This document shows, piece after piece, positions 1 through 6,857 of a stretch of 37,966 bases of DNA. Source of the DNA: Deltaproteobacteria bacterium (GTDB lineage Bacteria > Desulfobacterota > Desulfovibrionia > Desulfovibrionales > Desulfovibrionaceae); contig JAISBT010000026.1 in assembly GCA_031266055.1 (NCBI GenBank), positions 1 to 37,966 on the forward strand, given 5' to 3'. Position numbers and translations under genes: made by a program. The notes beneath the pieces are model-generated. The model was not told the DNA's origin. It saw only the letters and a program-made list of their open reading frames with translations, and did not search any database. Each line of letters begins with the position of its first letter. Positions within the stretch are counted from its first letter, which is position 1.

Positions 1-16
1 TGCAAATCCTTGCCGC

Positions 17-253
17 GAGATTGTCGCGAGGCGAACTTGCTTCAGCCGTTGCTGCGCAGCAGCTTACGGATGAAGACAGCAGCGATGCTTCGCCGTTAAG
101 CGACAATCTCAAGCGTAAAATACCATAGAGCAGTTCAACTTTAAAAAATTATACTGCTCCGCAGGGATTTATGAACAAATCCCTGCCGTGAAATGCTTGC
201 TGGCAAACGAAAACTCGCCACTAAGCAAGCATTTCAAACGTAAAATGCTTTAA
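17..253. repeat. Array of four intergenic hairpins (AGAGCA/TAAAATGCT repeat family)
   Basis: No gene is seen from the window start to about 410. The stretch holds consecutive stem-loops. A large one has an 11-bp outer stem GAGATTGTCGC (17-27) pairing with 100-110, enclosing the core found at other sites in this window (CTTCAGCCGT, then TGCTGCGCAGCA, then ACGGATGAAG). An AT-rich hairpin follows at about 127-160 with GAGCAGT/ACTGCTC arms. A perfect 9-bp hairpin CAGGGATTT/AAATCCCTG lies at 162-185. A 12-bp hairpin GAAATGCTTGCT/AGCAAGCATTTC (190-201 and 224-235) ends in the shared tail CAAACGTAAAATGCT. The core and tail recur at 9040-9173, 17330-17436, 20231-20296 and 35490-35609. Confidence 0.75.
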
Positions 254-390
254 AAAAAAATAATTCGGAATAAAACGCCGCAACAAAGCTACTGCCCGCA
301 AGCGCCTGAAAACCGGATCCGCCCGTTTTTCAAATACTTTTGCGTTCCGCATTCAACCCGGTTGAATACAATTGGAATTAGTCAATGTTG

Positions 391-412
391 AAAAGCCTGA
401 AAGCGGCTTTTT
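391..412. terminator. Bidirectional Rho-independent terminator
   Basis: The perfect 7-bp stem AAAAGCC/GGCTTTT encloses the 7-nt loop TGAAAGC. Each strand ends in a run of T (five on plus, four on minus). It probably ends a plus-strand gene lying left of the window and carD transcripts arriving from the right. Confidence 0.6.
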
Positions 413-680
413 AAAGGCATATTTTAATATAAGTATTATACAGTTTTCCAAGGTCAATACAGAACATGTTACGCCTGAGCTTGCGGAAAAGCGGTGAAGC
501 AAAGAAAGCCCTGCGGCAATCCGGTGGAGGGGATTTGCCGCGAATCCCGGCGTGGCGGTTATACTTCGGCAAAGTTAAACAGCCTTGAACGATAAAATAA
601 TGAATAATGGAGGATAAAATTTGATACCCGGCTAATCTAAACCAAAATTGTCCGAATGGCAAGTACAATGTTAAAAAAGA
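413..680. other. Gene-poor intergenic region downstream of carD
   Basis: I see no supportable gene here. An 85-codon minus-strand reading frame exists, but it has no Shine-Dalgarno signal and no recognisable protein. The one structured part is a near-perfect hairpin at 512-542 (GCGGCAATCC against GGATTTGCCGC, one bulge), which is not followed by a T run. A TATAAT hexamer occurs on the minus strand near 434 without a well-spaced -35. Confidence 0.5.
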
Positions 681-1196
681 TTATATATTTGTTTCTTCGG
701 TCTGGAGCAAATCGGCAAAAAGTTGTTCAATCCCGGCTTGTATTTCTTCCTGCCTGGAGCCCAAAACACAGGCTATTTCCATGCTTACCAGATGCATCGC
801 CTGTTCCAGAAGGCGTCTTTCTCCAAAGGACAAATCTTTTTCCGCGCTTATAAGCAGAAGTTCTTTCAGCACATGGGCGGCGCCGTCCAAAGTTCCGTTC
901 TGCAAGTATTCCAGATAGTCACGATAGCGGCGGTTCCAGTTTTGCCCGGTGTAACCGGTAAAAGAACTTCTGTCCCGCAAGCTGTCAAAAATATCCTCAC
1001 ACTGTTTTTTACTGCTTAAAGGCCGCAGTCCGGCGTTGCGAGGAGTTTTTACCGGAACCATCAAGGTGATGTTGTTGCCCAAAATCCTGACAATATAAAA
1101 ATCCGCCCTGCAACCTCCAATTTCCTGTGAAGTGACGCTTTCCACAATGCCCACGCCCTGAGCGGGATAGACCACTAACTGTTCCGGGGAAAACAC
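681..1196 (-). CDS. carD: CarD family transcriptional regulator
   Basis: CarD-type protein that binds RNA polymerase beta through an N-terminal Tudor-like domain and stabilises open promoter complexes, typically at rRNA and other growth-related promoters. The signature near the N terminus reads FSPEQLVVYPAQGVGIVESV, followed by IGGCRADFYIVRIL and LMVPVKTP. A helical C-terminal DNA-binding domain carries the usual WNRRYRDYLEYL segment. The family start (VFSPEQL) matches a GTG codon at 1194-1196 with GGAG about six bases upstream. The longer frame begins at a TTG ten codons earlier and has no such support. Length is then 171 residues, normal for the family. It is the last gene of the minus-strand run and follows pth by about 110 nt. 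Confidence 0.93.
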   Translation of the reverse strand: MFSPEQLVVYPAQGVGIVESVTSQEIGGCRADFYIVRILGNNITLMVPVKTPRNAGLRPLSSKKQCEDIFDSLRDRSSFTGYTGQNWNRRYRDYLEYLQNGTLDGAAHVLKELLLISAEKDLSFGERRLLEQAMHLVSMEIACVLGSRQEEIQAGIEQLFADLLQTEETNI

Positions 1197-1215
1197 ATTA
1201 AACTCCAGAAGCTCT

Positions 1216-1240
1216 GATAAAAGCAACCCGGCGGCTTGCT
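1216..1240 (-). terminator. Possible terminator between pth and carD
   Basis: On the minus strand AGCAAGCC pairs with GGGTTGCT with one mismatch and a short loop, followed directly by TTTTAT. It lies just upstream of the carD ribosome-binding site, so it could separate carD from the upstream operon. The stem is short. Confidence 0.35.
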
Positions 1241-1304
1241 GCAGGGGGTTGGTTACATGAATGCGCTGTTATTCAGTATAACCTGAAATCAGAAAAATGG
1301 GTAG

Positions 1305-1961
1305 CTATGCTAGGGGATAATTTTTTTCGGCATCCACCGGCAATCTGAAGCTGTTAATAAATTCTCGCGTAATTTTAAGGGCTTGCTCCTTGTTGTCGCT
1401 GTTATCATAAAAAAGTCTGAATCCACGGCAGGCTGTTTCCAGAATTTTTTGCACACTGACCAGATCTTCCCGGGAAAAATGGCCGAGAACATGCCGGATG
1501 GCCTGTTGGTCTTCCCGTTTGCCTATGCCCAGGCGCAACCGGTAAAAATCGTTGCCGCCCAAATGTTCGGCTAACGAGTCAACTCCTCTGTGCCCGGCGG
1601 ATCCCCCGGAAAATTTAAAGCGCATACGGCCCAGAGGAAGATCCAGCTCATCGTGCGCAACTATAATGTCCCGCGGCGCTATGGAATAATAATCGGCTAC
1701 CATTCCGGCGCTTTGTCCGCTGTTGTTCATGTAGGTCAAAGGTTTCAGCAAAAGCCAGGGTAGAGCGGGAGGGGGGGAAAAATATATTTTCCACAGTTCA
1801 TGGATATTTTTTCCGAGGTTTTGTTTTTCAATGCCGGCGGAGGGATTTTTTTGCTCCACACGCAATAGTTCATCAATCAGCATAAAGCCGAAATTATGCC
1901 TGGAACGCGCATATTCGCATCCGGGGTTTCCAAGTCCTATGAGCAGTCCGCCAATGGCCAT
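1305..1961 (-). CDS. pth: Peptidyl-tRNA hydrolase
   Basis: Releases tRNA from prematurely dropped peptidyl-tRNA in the cytoplasm. The N terminus has the family signature GLGNPG (Asn12) and SRHNFGF, which contains catalytic His22. Further motifs are KPLTYMNNSG, DELDLPLGRMRFK and SGGSAGHRGVDS. At 218 residues it is longer than the usual 190-200. The extra length is a segment around residues 35-65, between the catalytic His and the KPLTYMN motif. ATG start. It sits downstream of rplY, in the widespread prs-rplY-pth order. A strong hairpin in the 88-nt rplY-pth gap could lower read-through into pth. Confidence 0.97.
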   Translation of the reverse strand: MAIGGLLIGLGNPGCEYARSRHNFGFMLIDELLRVEQKNPSAGIEKQNLGKNIHELWKIYFSPPPALPWLLLKPLTYMNNSGQSAGMVADYYSIAPRDIIVAHDELDLPLGRMRFKFSGGSAGHRGVDSLAEHLGGNDFYRLRLGIGKREDQQAIRHVLGHFSREDLVSVQKILETACRGFRLFYDNSDNKEQALKITREFINSFRLPVDAEKNYPLA

Positions 1962-1991
1962 TGTTCGCGTTCACTGTAAAAATATCCGGCA

Positions 1992-2051
1992 GGCTCCGGC
2001 GGCGGTGCCCGCCGCCGGAGCCTTTCAACATTTTCAATGTTAAAATGCTCT
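1992..2051 (-). terminator. Terminator-like hairpin inside an AGAGCATTTT repeat copy
   Basis: On the minus strand the copy starts with AGAGCATTTTAACATT and its inverted arm, then forms a perfect 14-bp GC-rich stem (1992-2005 with 2009-2022, loop of 3). A T run follows about seven bases later. It begins within the rplY stop codon and should act as terminator or attenuator between rplY and pth. The same first module is found at 8983, 17269 and 35433. Confidence 0.6.
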
Positions 2052-2673
2052 AAGAAGCCGGTTTGGCGGCAACCGTAGCGGCATCCGCAGGTTCTTCCGC
2101 TTTTTCAATGTTTTTGGCCAGCACGCTTATGATTACGTAATTGGTTTTATATGCGGCGCGCGCTCCCTCGGGAATAAGCATGTCTTCAATGCGCAGGGAT
2201 TGGTTCAGATCCAGTTCGGTAACGTCCACGGTAATTTTTGCCGGCAAAGACAAAGGATTGCAGACCACATGGATGGATTCGCGGTAGATTTCAACCCTGC
2301 CGCCGAGCTTGGAGCCTTTGGCGGTACCGACAAATTCCAGCGGCACGCGGACGGTGATTTCCTTGGACAAATCCACTCCATAAATATCCACATGTTGAAT
2401 TCTTTTTTTAGTGGGGAAAAAGTCTATATCCCAGAATAAGGCGGCTGAAATTTCTTTTTTGCCATGGTCATCAATTTCCAGGTTGAAAACAGAAGTTTTT
2501 TTGATGCTCTGGTAAAGCATGGTCAGTTCTTTTTCGTTAATCTGCAAGAGTATATTCTGACCCGCGGAAGTGTAAAATATGGCGGGAATCTGAGCGAGGG
2601 CGCGCAGGCGCCGGGCAGCTCCTTTACCGGTGTTTTCGCGTTTTACGGCATGCAGGGTTGCGAATTCGGACAT
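2050..2673 (-). CDS. rplY: 50S ribosomal protein L25 / general stress protein Ctc
   Basis: Ribosomal protein of the CTC/L25 type that binds 5S rRNA. Residues 1-95 are the L25 domain (RENTGKGAARRLRALAQIPA, then YQSIKKTSVFNLEI). The C-terminal TL5/Ctc beta domain follows (RVPLEFVGTAKGSKLGG, NPLSLPAKITVDVTELDLNQ). The tail is Ala- and Glu-rich. I chose the ATG at 2671-2673 because MSEFATL matches the family start and AAGGAG lies upstream; the open frame continues 52 codons further 5' without homology. The length of 207 residues is usual for the two-domain form. The stop codon TAG is formed by the first bases of the adjoining repeat. It follows prs by 59 nt in the conserved order ispE-prs-rplY-pth. 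Confidence 0.96.
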   Translation of the reverse strand: MSEFATLHAVKRENTGKGAARRLRALAQIPAIFYTSAGQNILLQINEKELTMLYQSIKKTSVFNLEIDDHGKKEISAALFWDIDFFPTKKRIQHVDIYGVDLSKEITVRVPLEFVGTAKGSKLGGRVEIYRESIHVVCNPLSLPAKITVDVTELDLNQSLRIEDMLIPEGARAAYKTNYVIISVLAKNIEKAEEPADAATVAAKPAS

Positions 2674-2732
2674 AATGCGTTCTCCTTTTTTATCCTCAGC
2701 CATGACTTGCGCCGTTGCTGACGGGCGGCTTT

Positions 2733-3671
2733 TTATACAAAAAGCTCGCTGACGGAGGATTCTGTGTGTGTGTTCAGTATGGCCTTGGCAAGAAGGTCGG
2801 CTATGGAAAATACTTGCAGTTTGGCGCATCGGTCAAGTTTGTCGCCGATAGGAATGGTGTCGGAAACAAAAATTTTGGAAAATTTCGAGTTTTGCAGGCG
2901 ATCCAGAGCCGGCCCGGAAAGAACCGGATGCGTGGCGCAGGCGATCACTTCTTTGGCGCCATATTTCAACAAAACATCCGCCGCGACAACCATGGTTCCC
3001 GCTGTATCAATGATGTCGTCAACCACAATGGCCGTTTTACCTTCCACATCGCCGATGACGTGCGTTGCCGAGGCCAGATTGGGCTGATCGCGTCTTTTAT
3101 CAATAATGGCAAGCCCGGCGGAAAGGCGTTTGGCATAGGCCCTGGCTCTTTCAACACCGCCGGCATCCGGCGACACAATAACAATATCGCCCGGGATTTC
3201 GCGTAAATAATCCAAAGCGACTGAAGCGGCAAAAAGGTTGTCTACCGGAACGTTGAAGAATCCCTGAATTTGCCCTGCGTGCAAATCCACCGTGATTAAA
3301 CGGTGCATACCCGCCACACAAAGAAAGTCAGCCACAAGCTTTGCGCTTATAGGCGCTCTCGGGCTGACTTTGCGATCTTGTCTGGCATAACCGTAGTAAG
3401 GTATAACAGCCAGAACTCTGCGGGCGCTTGAACGTTTAAGCGCATCCATAAGCAGGCAGGTTTGCATCAGGTTGAAATTTACCGGGTTACAGATGGATTG
3501 TACAATAAAAATATCATCCCCGCGTACAGTTTCTTGTACTTCAACTCTTATTTCACCATCACTGAAAGTATCCAGCAAAACCGGCGTAAGCTTGAGATTG
3601 AGAAGTTTGCAAATGGATTGCGTAAGCGCGATACTGGAAGATCCGCTGATGATTTTCATGTCGCCGGCCAT
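2733..3671 (-). CDS. prs: Ribose-phosphate pyrophosphokinase (PRPP synthetase)
   Basis: Makes PRPP from ribose 5-phosphate and ATP for purine, pyrimidine, His, Trp and NAD synthesis. Motifs in order: FSDGEIRVEV near residue 37, IPYYGYARQDRK (ATP/catalytic flexible region), LITVDLHAGQIQGFF (metal-binding His), SPDAGGVERARAYAKRL, and the PRPP-binding loop VVDDIIDTAGTMV. At 312 residues it has the standard length of the class I enzyme. ATG start with only a weak AAGG upstream; Met5 is an alternative. It follows tRNA-Gln by 28 nt, so tRNA and mRNA probably share a transcript that RNase processing separates. The same window encodes a PRPP consumer (hpt). Confidence 0.97.
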   Translation of the reverse strand: MAGDMKIISGSSSIALTQSICKLLNLKLTPVLLDTFSDGEIRVEVQETVRGDDIFIVQSICNPVNFNLMQTCLLMDALKRSSARRVLAVIPYYGYARQDRKVSPRAPISAKLVADFLCVAGMHRLITVDLHAGQIQGFFNVPVDNLFAASVALDYLREIPGDIVIVSPDAGGVERARAYAKRLSAGLAIIDKRRDQPNLASATHVIGDVEGKTAIVVDDIIDTAGTMVVAADVLLKYGAKEVIACATHPVLSGPALDRLQNSKFSKIFVSDTIPIGDKLDRCAKLQVFSIADLLAKAILNTHTESSVSELFV

Positions 3672-3699
3672 AGTGCTGCCTTGTTAAATAATGATGAAA

Positions 3700-3776
3700 T
3701 GGCAGGGGCGGGAGGACTCGAACCTCCGGATGACGGAATCAAAATCCGTTGCCTTGGCCAACTTGGCGACGCCCCT
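3700..3776 (-). tRNA. tRNA-Gln (anticodon TTG)
   Basis: Full cloverleaf on the minus strand. Acceptor AGGGGCG pairs with CGCCCCT, then discriminator G and an encoded CCA (3700-3702). The anticodon stem is ACGGA/TCCGT with loop TTTTGAT, giving anticodon TTG at 3740-3742. The T stem-loop is GGAGG-TTCGAGT-CCTCC. The 5' 38 nt are also the last codons and stop of ispE. It sits between ispE and prs, so it is probably cut from the polycistronic transcript. Confidence 0.96.
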
Positions 3777-4647
3777 GTATAATGGCCTGGGTATAGACCC
3801 TGAAGCCGAGCCTTTTAAAAACGTTCTCCGCCGCTTTCGCCTGGGTTCGGGCGTAAAACAGCCCGAAAAGGCTGCTTCCGCTGCCGCTCATCAGAGCGTT
3901 TACTGCCCCAAGCTCAAACAGTTTTTGTTTTATTTCAACAAGTTGAGGAAAACAAGCAAATACGGTCTGTTCAAAACTGTTAAACAAATATTGCAAATTA
4001 AATTCAGTGAAGGGCAAGTTAGTATCCTGTGCCTGTTGCCTTGTCAACTGCATTTTATCCCATTCCGCATAGGCCCAGGCTGTGGATACATGAATATCGG
4101 GGCAAACCAGAACCAGATAAATTTTGTCACAGGCCAGAGCGCACGGCAGCAGTTTTTCCCCCATCCCGTAAACCCAGGCCGGTTGGTTCAAAATAAAAAA
4201 AGGCACGTCCATTCCGACCTTCGCGGCGATTTCAAGCAATTTTTCCCGTCCAAGGCCGGAGCCGGCGGTTTTTTCCAGATCTTGCTCCAAAAAAAGCAGC
4301 AGCGCGGCAGCATCAGCGCTGCCTCCGCCAAGACCGGCCCCGGCAGGCACGTTTTTTTCAAGAACAACTTTCAAATCCGGACAGGCGGCTGCTTCCGGAC
4401 GGAATAAAGCATAAGCTTTTTGCAGGGTATTATTCCGTACATCAAGGTATTTTTCCGCGCAGATCAGCGTCAGCCCGGGCTGCTTCCCCGGGCTTATCCT
4501 TAAAGTGTCAAAAGGGTTTTTCAGAGGCAGCATAAAGGATTGCAGGCTATGGTAACCATTGGCCAAGCGTCCGGTAATCCTCAAATACAAATTTATCTTG
4601 CAGCCGGAATACAGTACGGCTTCCTCTTCCGGATTTTGTCGCGGCAT
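3739..4647 (-). CDS. ispE: 4-diphosphocytidyl-2-C-methyl-D-erythritol kinase
   Basis: GHMP-superfamily kinase of the MEP isoprenoid pathway; phosphorylates CDP-ME using ATP. Visible motifs: substrate-binding Lys in GCKINLYLRI near residue 18, the glycine-rich ATP loop VPAGAGLGGGSADAAAL near residue 100, GMDVPFF carrying the catalytic Asp, and the C-terminal GHMP motif MSGSGSSLFGLF. ATG start two bases after the hslV stop, so translation is probably coupled. The 302-residue protein is slightly longer than usual because the reading frame continues into tRNA-Gln. The last eleven codons and the TGA stop lie inside the tRNA gene, and the stop falls on tRNA positions 35-37 of the anticodon loop. 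The tail (IQGRRQVGQGNGF) is thus tRNA-derived and is unlikely to be part of the fold. Confidence 0.95.
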   Translation of the reverse strand: MPRQNPEEEAVLYSGCKINLYLRITGRLANGYHSLQSFMLPLKNPFDTLRISPGKQPGLTLICAEKYLDVRNNTLQKAYALFRPEAAACPDLKVVLEKNVPAGAGLGGGSADAAALLLFLEQDLEKTAGSGLGREKLLEIAAKVGMDVPFFILNQPAWVYGMGEKLLPCALACDKIYLVLVCPDIHVSTAWAYAEWDKMQLTRQQAQDTNLPFTEFNLQYLFNSFEQTVFACFPQLVEIKQKLFELGAVNALMSGSGSSLFGLFYARTQAKAAENVFKRLGFRVYTQAIIQGRRQVGQGNGF

Positions 4648-4649
4648 GG

Positions 4650-5186
4650 TTATTCCAGAACTTCAACCGTAAGGTTGGAGTTGGTGAAAACACAAATCTC
4701 TCCGGCTATACCCATGGCTTCCCTGGTAATTTCCTCCGCGTTTAACGAACTGTGTTTCAGTAAAGCCCTGGCTGCCGCAAGGGCATAGGGGCCGCCGCTG
4801 CCGATGGCGGTTACGCCGTCGTCCGGTTCAATTACGTCGCCTGTGCCGGAAAGCACCAGGGTAATATGCGCGTCGGCCACCAGCAGCATGGCTTCCAGTC
4901 TGCGTAAATATTTGTCTGTGCGCCAGTCTTTGGCCATTTCAACTGCCGCCCGCAGCAGGTTGCCCTGATGTTCTTCAAGTTTTTTTTCAAAACGTTCAAA
5001 TAAAGTAAAAGCGTCAGCGGTTGACCCGGCGAATCCGGCCAGAATTTTTTCCTTATACAGCCTGCGCACTTTACGCGCCTTGTGTTTCATAATTATGCTC
5101 TGGCCCAAAGTAACCTGGCCGTCCCCGGCCATGGCCACCGTGGCGCCTTTGCGCACGGCCAGAATGGTGGTTCCTTTCAGTTCCAT
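4650..5186 (-). CDS. hslV: ATP-dependent protease proteolytic subunit HslV
   Basis: Peptidase ring of the HslUV (ClpYQ) proteasome-like protease, an N-terminal Thr hydrolase. The start region reads [14 protein letters not shown], so four or five residues must be removed to expose the catalytic Thr of TTILAV. Family motifs [29 protein letters not shown] and [16 protein letters not shown] are intact. I chose the ATG at 5184-5186, which has AAAGGAA about seven bases upstream and gives 178 residues. An ATG eleven codons earlier is open but has poor ribosome-binding context. No hslU ATPase gene is adjacent, unlike the common hslVU pair. The gene lies downstream of the M48 peptidase after a 156-nt gap filled with hairpins and runs into ispE. 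Confidence 0.96.
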   Translation of the reverse strand: MELKGTTILAVRKGATVAMAGDGQVTLGQSIIMKHKARKVRRLYKEKILAGFAGSTADAFTLFERFEKKLEEHQGNLLRAAVEMAKDWRTDKYLRRLEAMLLVADAHITLVLSGTGDVIEPDDGVTAIGSGGPYALAAARALLKHSSLNAEEITREAMGIAGEICVFTNSNLTVEVLE

Positions 5187-5229
5187 ATGGATTTCCTTTT
5201 TATAATCGCTTCGCTTCATGTCTTGCTTC

Positions 5230-5315
5230 GGCGGGAATGAATCCCGCCTCGCGCCGGCGGCATAAGCCGCCGCGCCGCCAAATGGCGGCGGAGCAAGCCG
5301 GACTTCACGTCCGGC
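5230..5315. repeat. Four tandem perfect stem-loops
   Basis: Four 7-bp GC-rich stems follow one another: GGCGGGA/TCCCGCC (5230-5248), CGGCGGC/GCCGCCG (5255-5272), CGCCGCC/GGCGGCG (5273-5290) and GCCGGAC/GTCCGGC (5297-5315), with loops of 4-5 nt. No T run follows any of them on the minus strand. They fill the gap between the M48 peptidase and hslV and may stabilise upstream mRNA or block read-through. Confidence 0.7.
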
Positions 5316-5342
5316 GCAGCGATATATGGTTCAAAACACGGC

Positions 5343-6857
5343 TCAGCTCCAATAAGCGCTGCGTTCCTTAAATTTTTTGTCAAAAAGTTCCAGGAAGTTT
5401 TTGTCTTCCGGGGTTACGGCCAGTTTTTTGGCCCGTTCGTAAAACTGGGTGGTTCTCGGAGCATTGTTCATATACATGGCGCTATAGGCCAAATGCAGGT
5501 TTGCCAGGAACAGCCGGTTGTTTTTGCCCAGAGCCTGGGCATAGTACTGGTGCACTTCAGCGTCTTCCGGCACATATTGCAGGATGTTTTTATAATAATC
5601 GGCGGCTTGCACGGATTGCCCGCTGTCATCAAGCATTCTCGCATAATAGAACAGGGCCGGATAGTCATTTCTGTTCAGGCGTATGGCTTCGGCCAGCAAA
5701 ACGACAGCTTCGTCGCTGTTTCCCTTGAGATAGTGGAAGCGTCCGGCTTCCCGCAGGATAACAGGATCATGCGGGTTAACGGCTACAGCGTTACGGTAAG
5801 CCGCGGCGGCGTCTTTTATCTGATTTTTACGCTCAAACACCAAAGCCTGCCCCAGATAGGCAAAACTTTTCCCGCTGGCCTCGTTTTCGGTTTGCGCTTT
5901 GCTGTTGAAGAATTGCTGGGCTACCTCCGGCGTCGCGTAGCGCCCGCGCACCAGCGTCTGAATGCGTGCAAATTCCAGAAGCTCCCGCTGGCTTTGCGCG
6001 TCGGAGGGGATTGCGCGCAAATTTTTTATGCGCGCGTCGATATCCCGGATACGGCTTGCAATATCCGGGTGCGTGGACAGATATGACGGGAAATTGGAAC
6101 CGGTAATCCATTGCGGCCTTTGCAAAATGACGAAAGCGTCAACCAGGGCGTGCGGAGGGTATTTTGCCGCCAGCAAATAATTGAATCCCACCTGATCGGC
6201 TTCAGATTCATCGGCCCGGCTGTAATTTAAAAGCGCGGCCTGCCCGGCGGCGGCGCTGCCGAAAATAGCCGCCTGGCCAACGTCTCCGCCAAGCAAAGCT
6301 CCGGCCAGCATGCCCAGAACAGAAAGCACGTTGATGGTTTTGGCCGCTTCAATGCGCTTGGCGATGTGGCGCTGGGTGACATGGGCCATTTCATGCGCCA
6401 GTACGCCGGCGATTTCCGCCGGCGTGTTCATGGCGGTAATCAGGCCGGTATTGATAAAAACATATCCGCCCGGCACCGCAAAGGCGTTCACGGCATTGTG
6501 CTGAATGATATTAACTTTGAATTCAAAAGGTTGAGGAGGAATACTTGTGCTTAACCGCTGTACCATGGAAATGAAATAATTGATGATTTCCGGATCCTGA
6601 ACCAGAGGAAGACGGGAACGTACAAGCACGTCAAATTTTTTTCCAAGTTCTTCTTCATCCGCGGTGCTGAAAGAACTGCTCCAGACCGCGTTTGCCCGGG
6701 ACGCTGTAATAAACGGCAGGCTCAGCAGCAACACGGTGAGCAGAAAGAGGGCCGCGCGCAGCGGCCTGAAGAGGGCGCGCAGACGGGTGCATGCAAGCGT
6801 CGGCGCGGCATGCGGCGGTTGCGGAAGCCTGGTTTTATTTTTTAAAACAAATCCCAT
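5343..6857 (-). CDS. M48 family periplasmic metalloprotease with TPR repeats (BepA-like)
   Basis: Probable envelope zinc metalloprotease and chaperone of the BepA/YfgC type, which handles outer-membrane protein assembly. A basic N terminus and hydrophobic stretch (about residues 35-57) form a long signal sequence. The zinc site is HEMAH (His155, Glu156, His159), with a downstream ESEAD segment (third ligand near Glu219), 64 residues on as expected for the family. Residues about 345-490 form TPR-type helical repeats. The total of 504 residues fits BepA-like proteins. The ATG overlaps the 3' end of cysS by 16 nt, with GAAGG upstream, implying coupling. The long N terminus might in reality start at an internal codon. 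It clusters with other protein-quality genes. Confidence 0.92.
   Translation of the reverse strand: MGFVLKNKTRLPQPPHAAPTLACTRLRALFRPLRAALFLLTVLLLSLPFITASRANAVWSSSFSTADEEELGKKFDVLVRSRLPLVQDPEIINYFISMVQRLSTSIPPQPFEFKVNIIQHNAVNAFAVPGGYVFINTGLITAMNTPAEIAGVLAHEMAHVTQRHIAKRIEAAKTINVLSVLGMLAGALLGGDVGQAAIFGSAAAGQAALLNYSRADESEADQVGFNYLLAAKYPPHALVDAFVILQRPQWITGSNFPSYLSTHPDIASRIRDIDARIKNLRAIPSDAQSQRELLEFARIQTLVRGRYATPEVAQQFFNSKAQTENEASGKSFAYLGQALVFERKNQIKDAAAAYRNAVAVNPHDPVILREAGRFHYLKGNSDEAVVLLAEAIRLNRNDYPALFYYARMLDDSGQSVQAADYYKNILQYVPEDAEVHQYYAQALGKNNRLFLANLHLAYSAMYMNNAPRTTQFYERAKKLAVTPEDKNFLELFDKKFKERSAYWS

Noticed and set aside
1-260. CRISPR array
   Set aside because: The hairpins differ from one another and have no regular repeat-spacer spacing; no cas genes are present.
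411-668. 85-codon minus-strand reading frame after carD
   Set aside because: No ribosome-binding site, no recognisable domain, and it runs through a hairpin; most likely non-coding.
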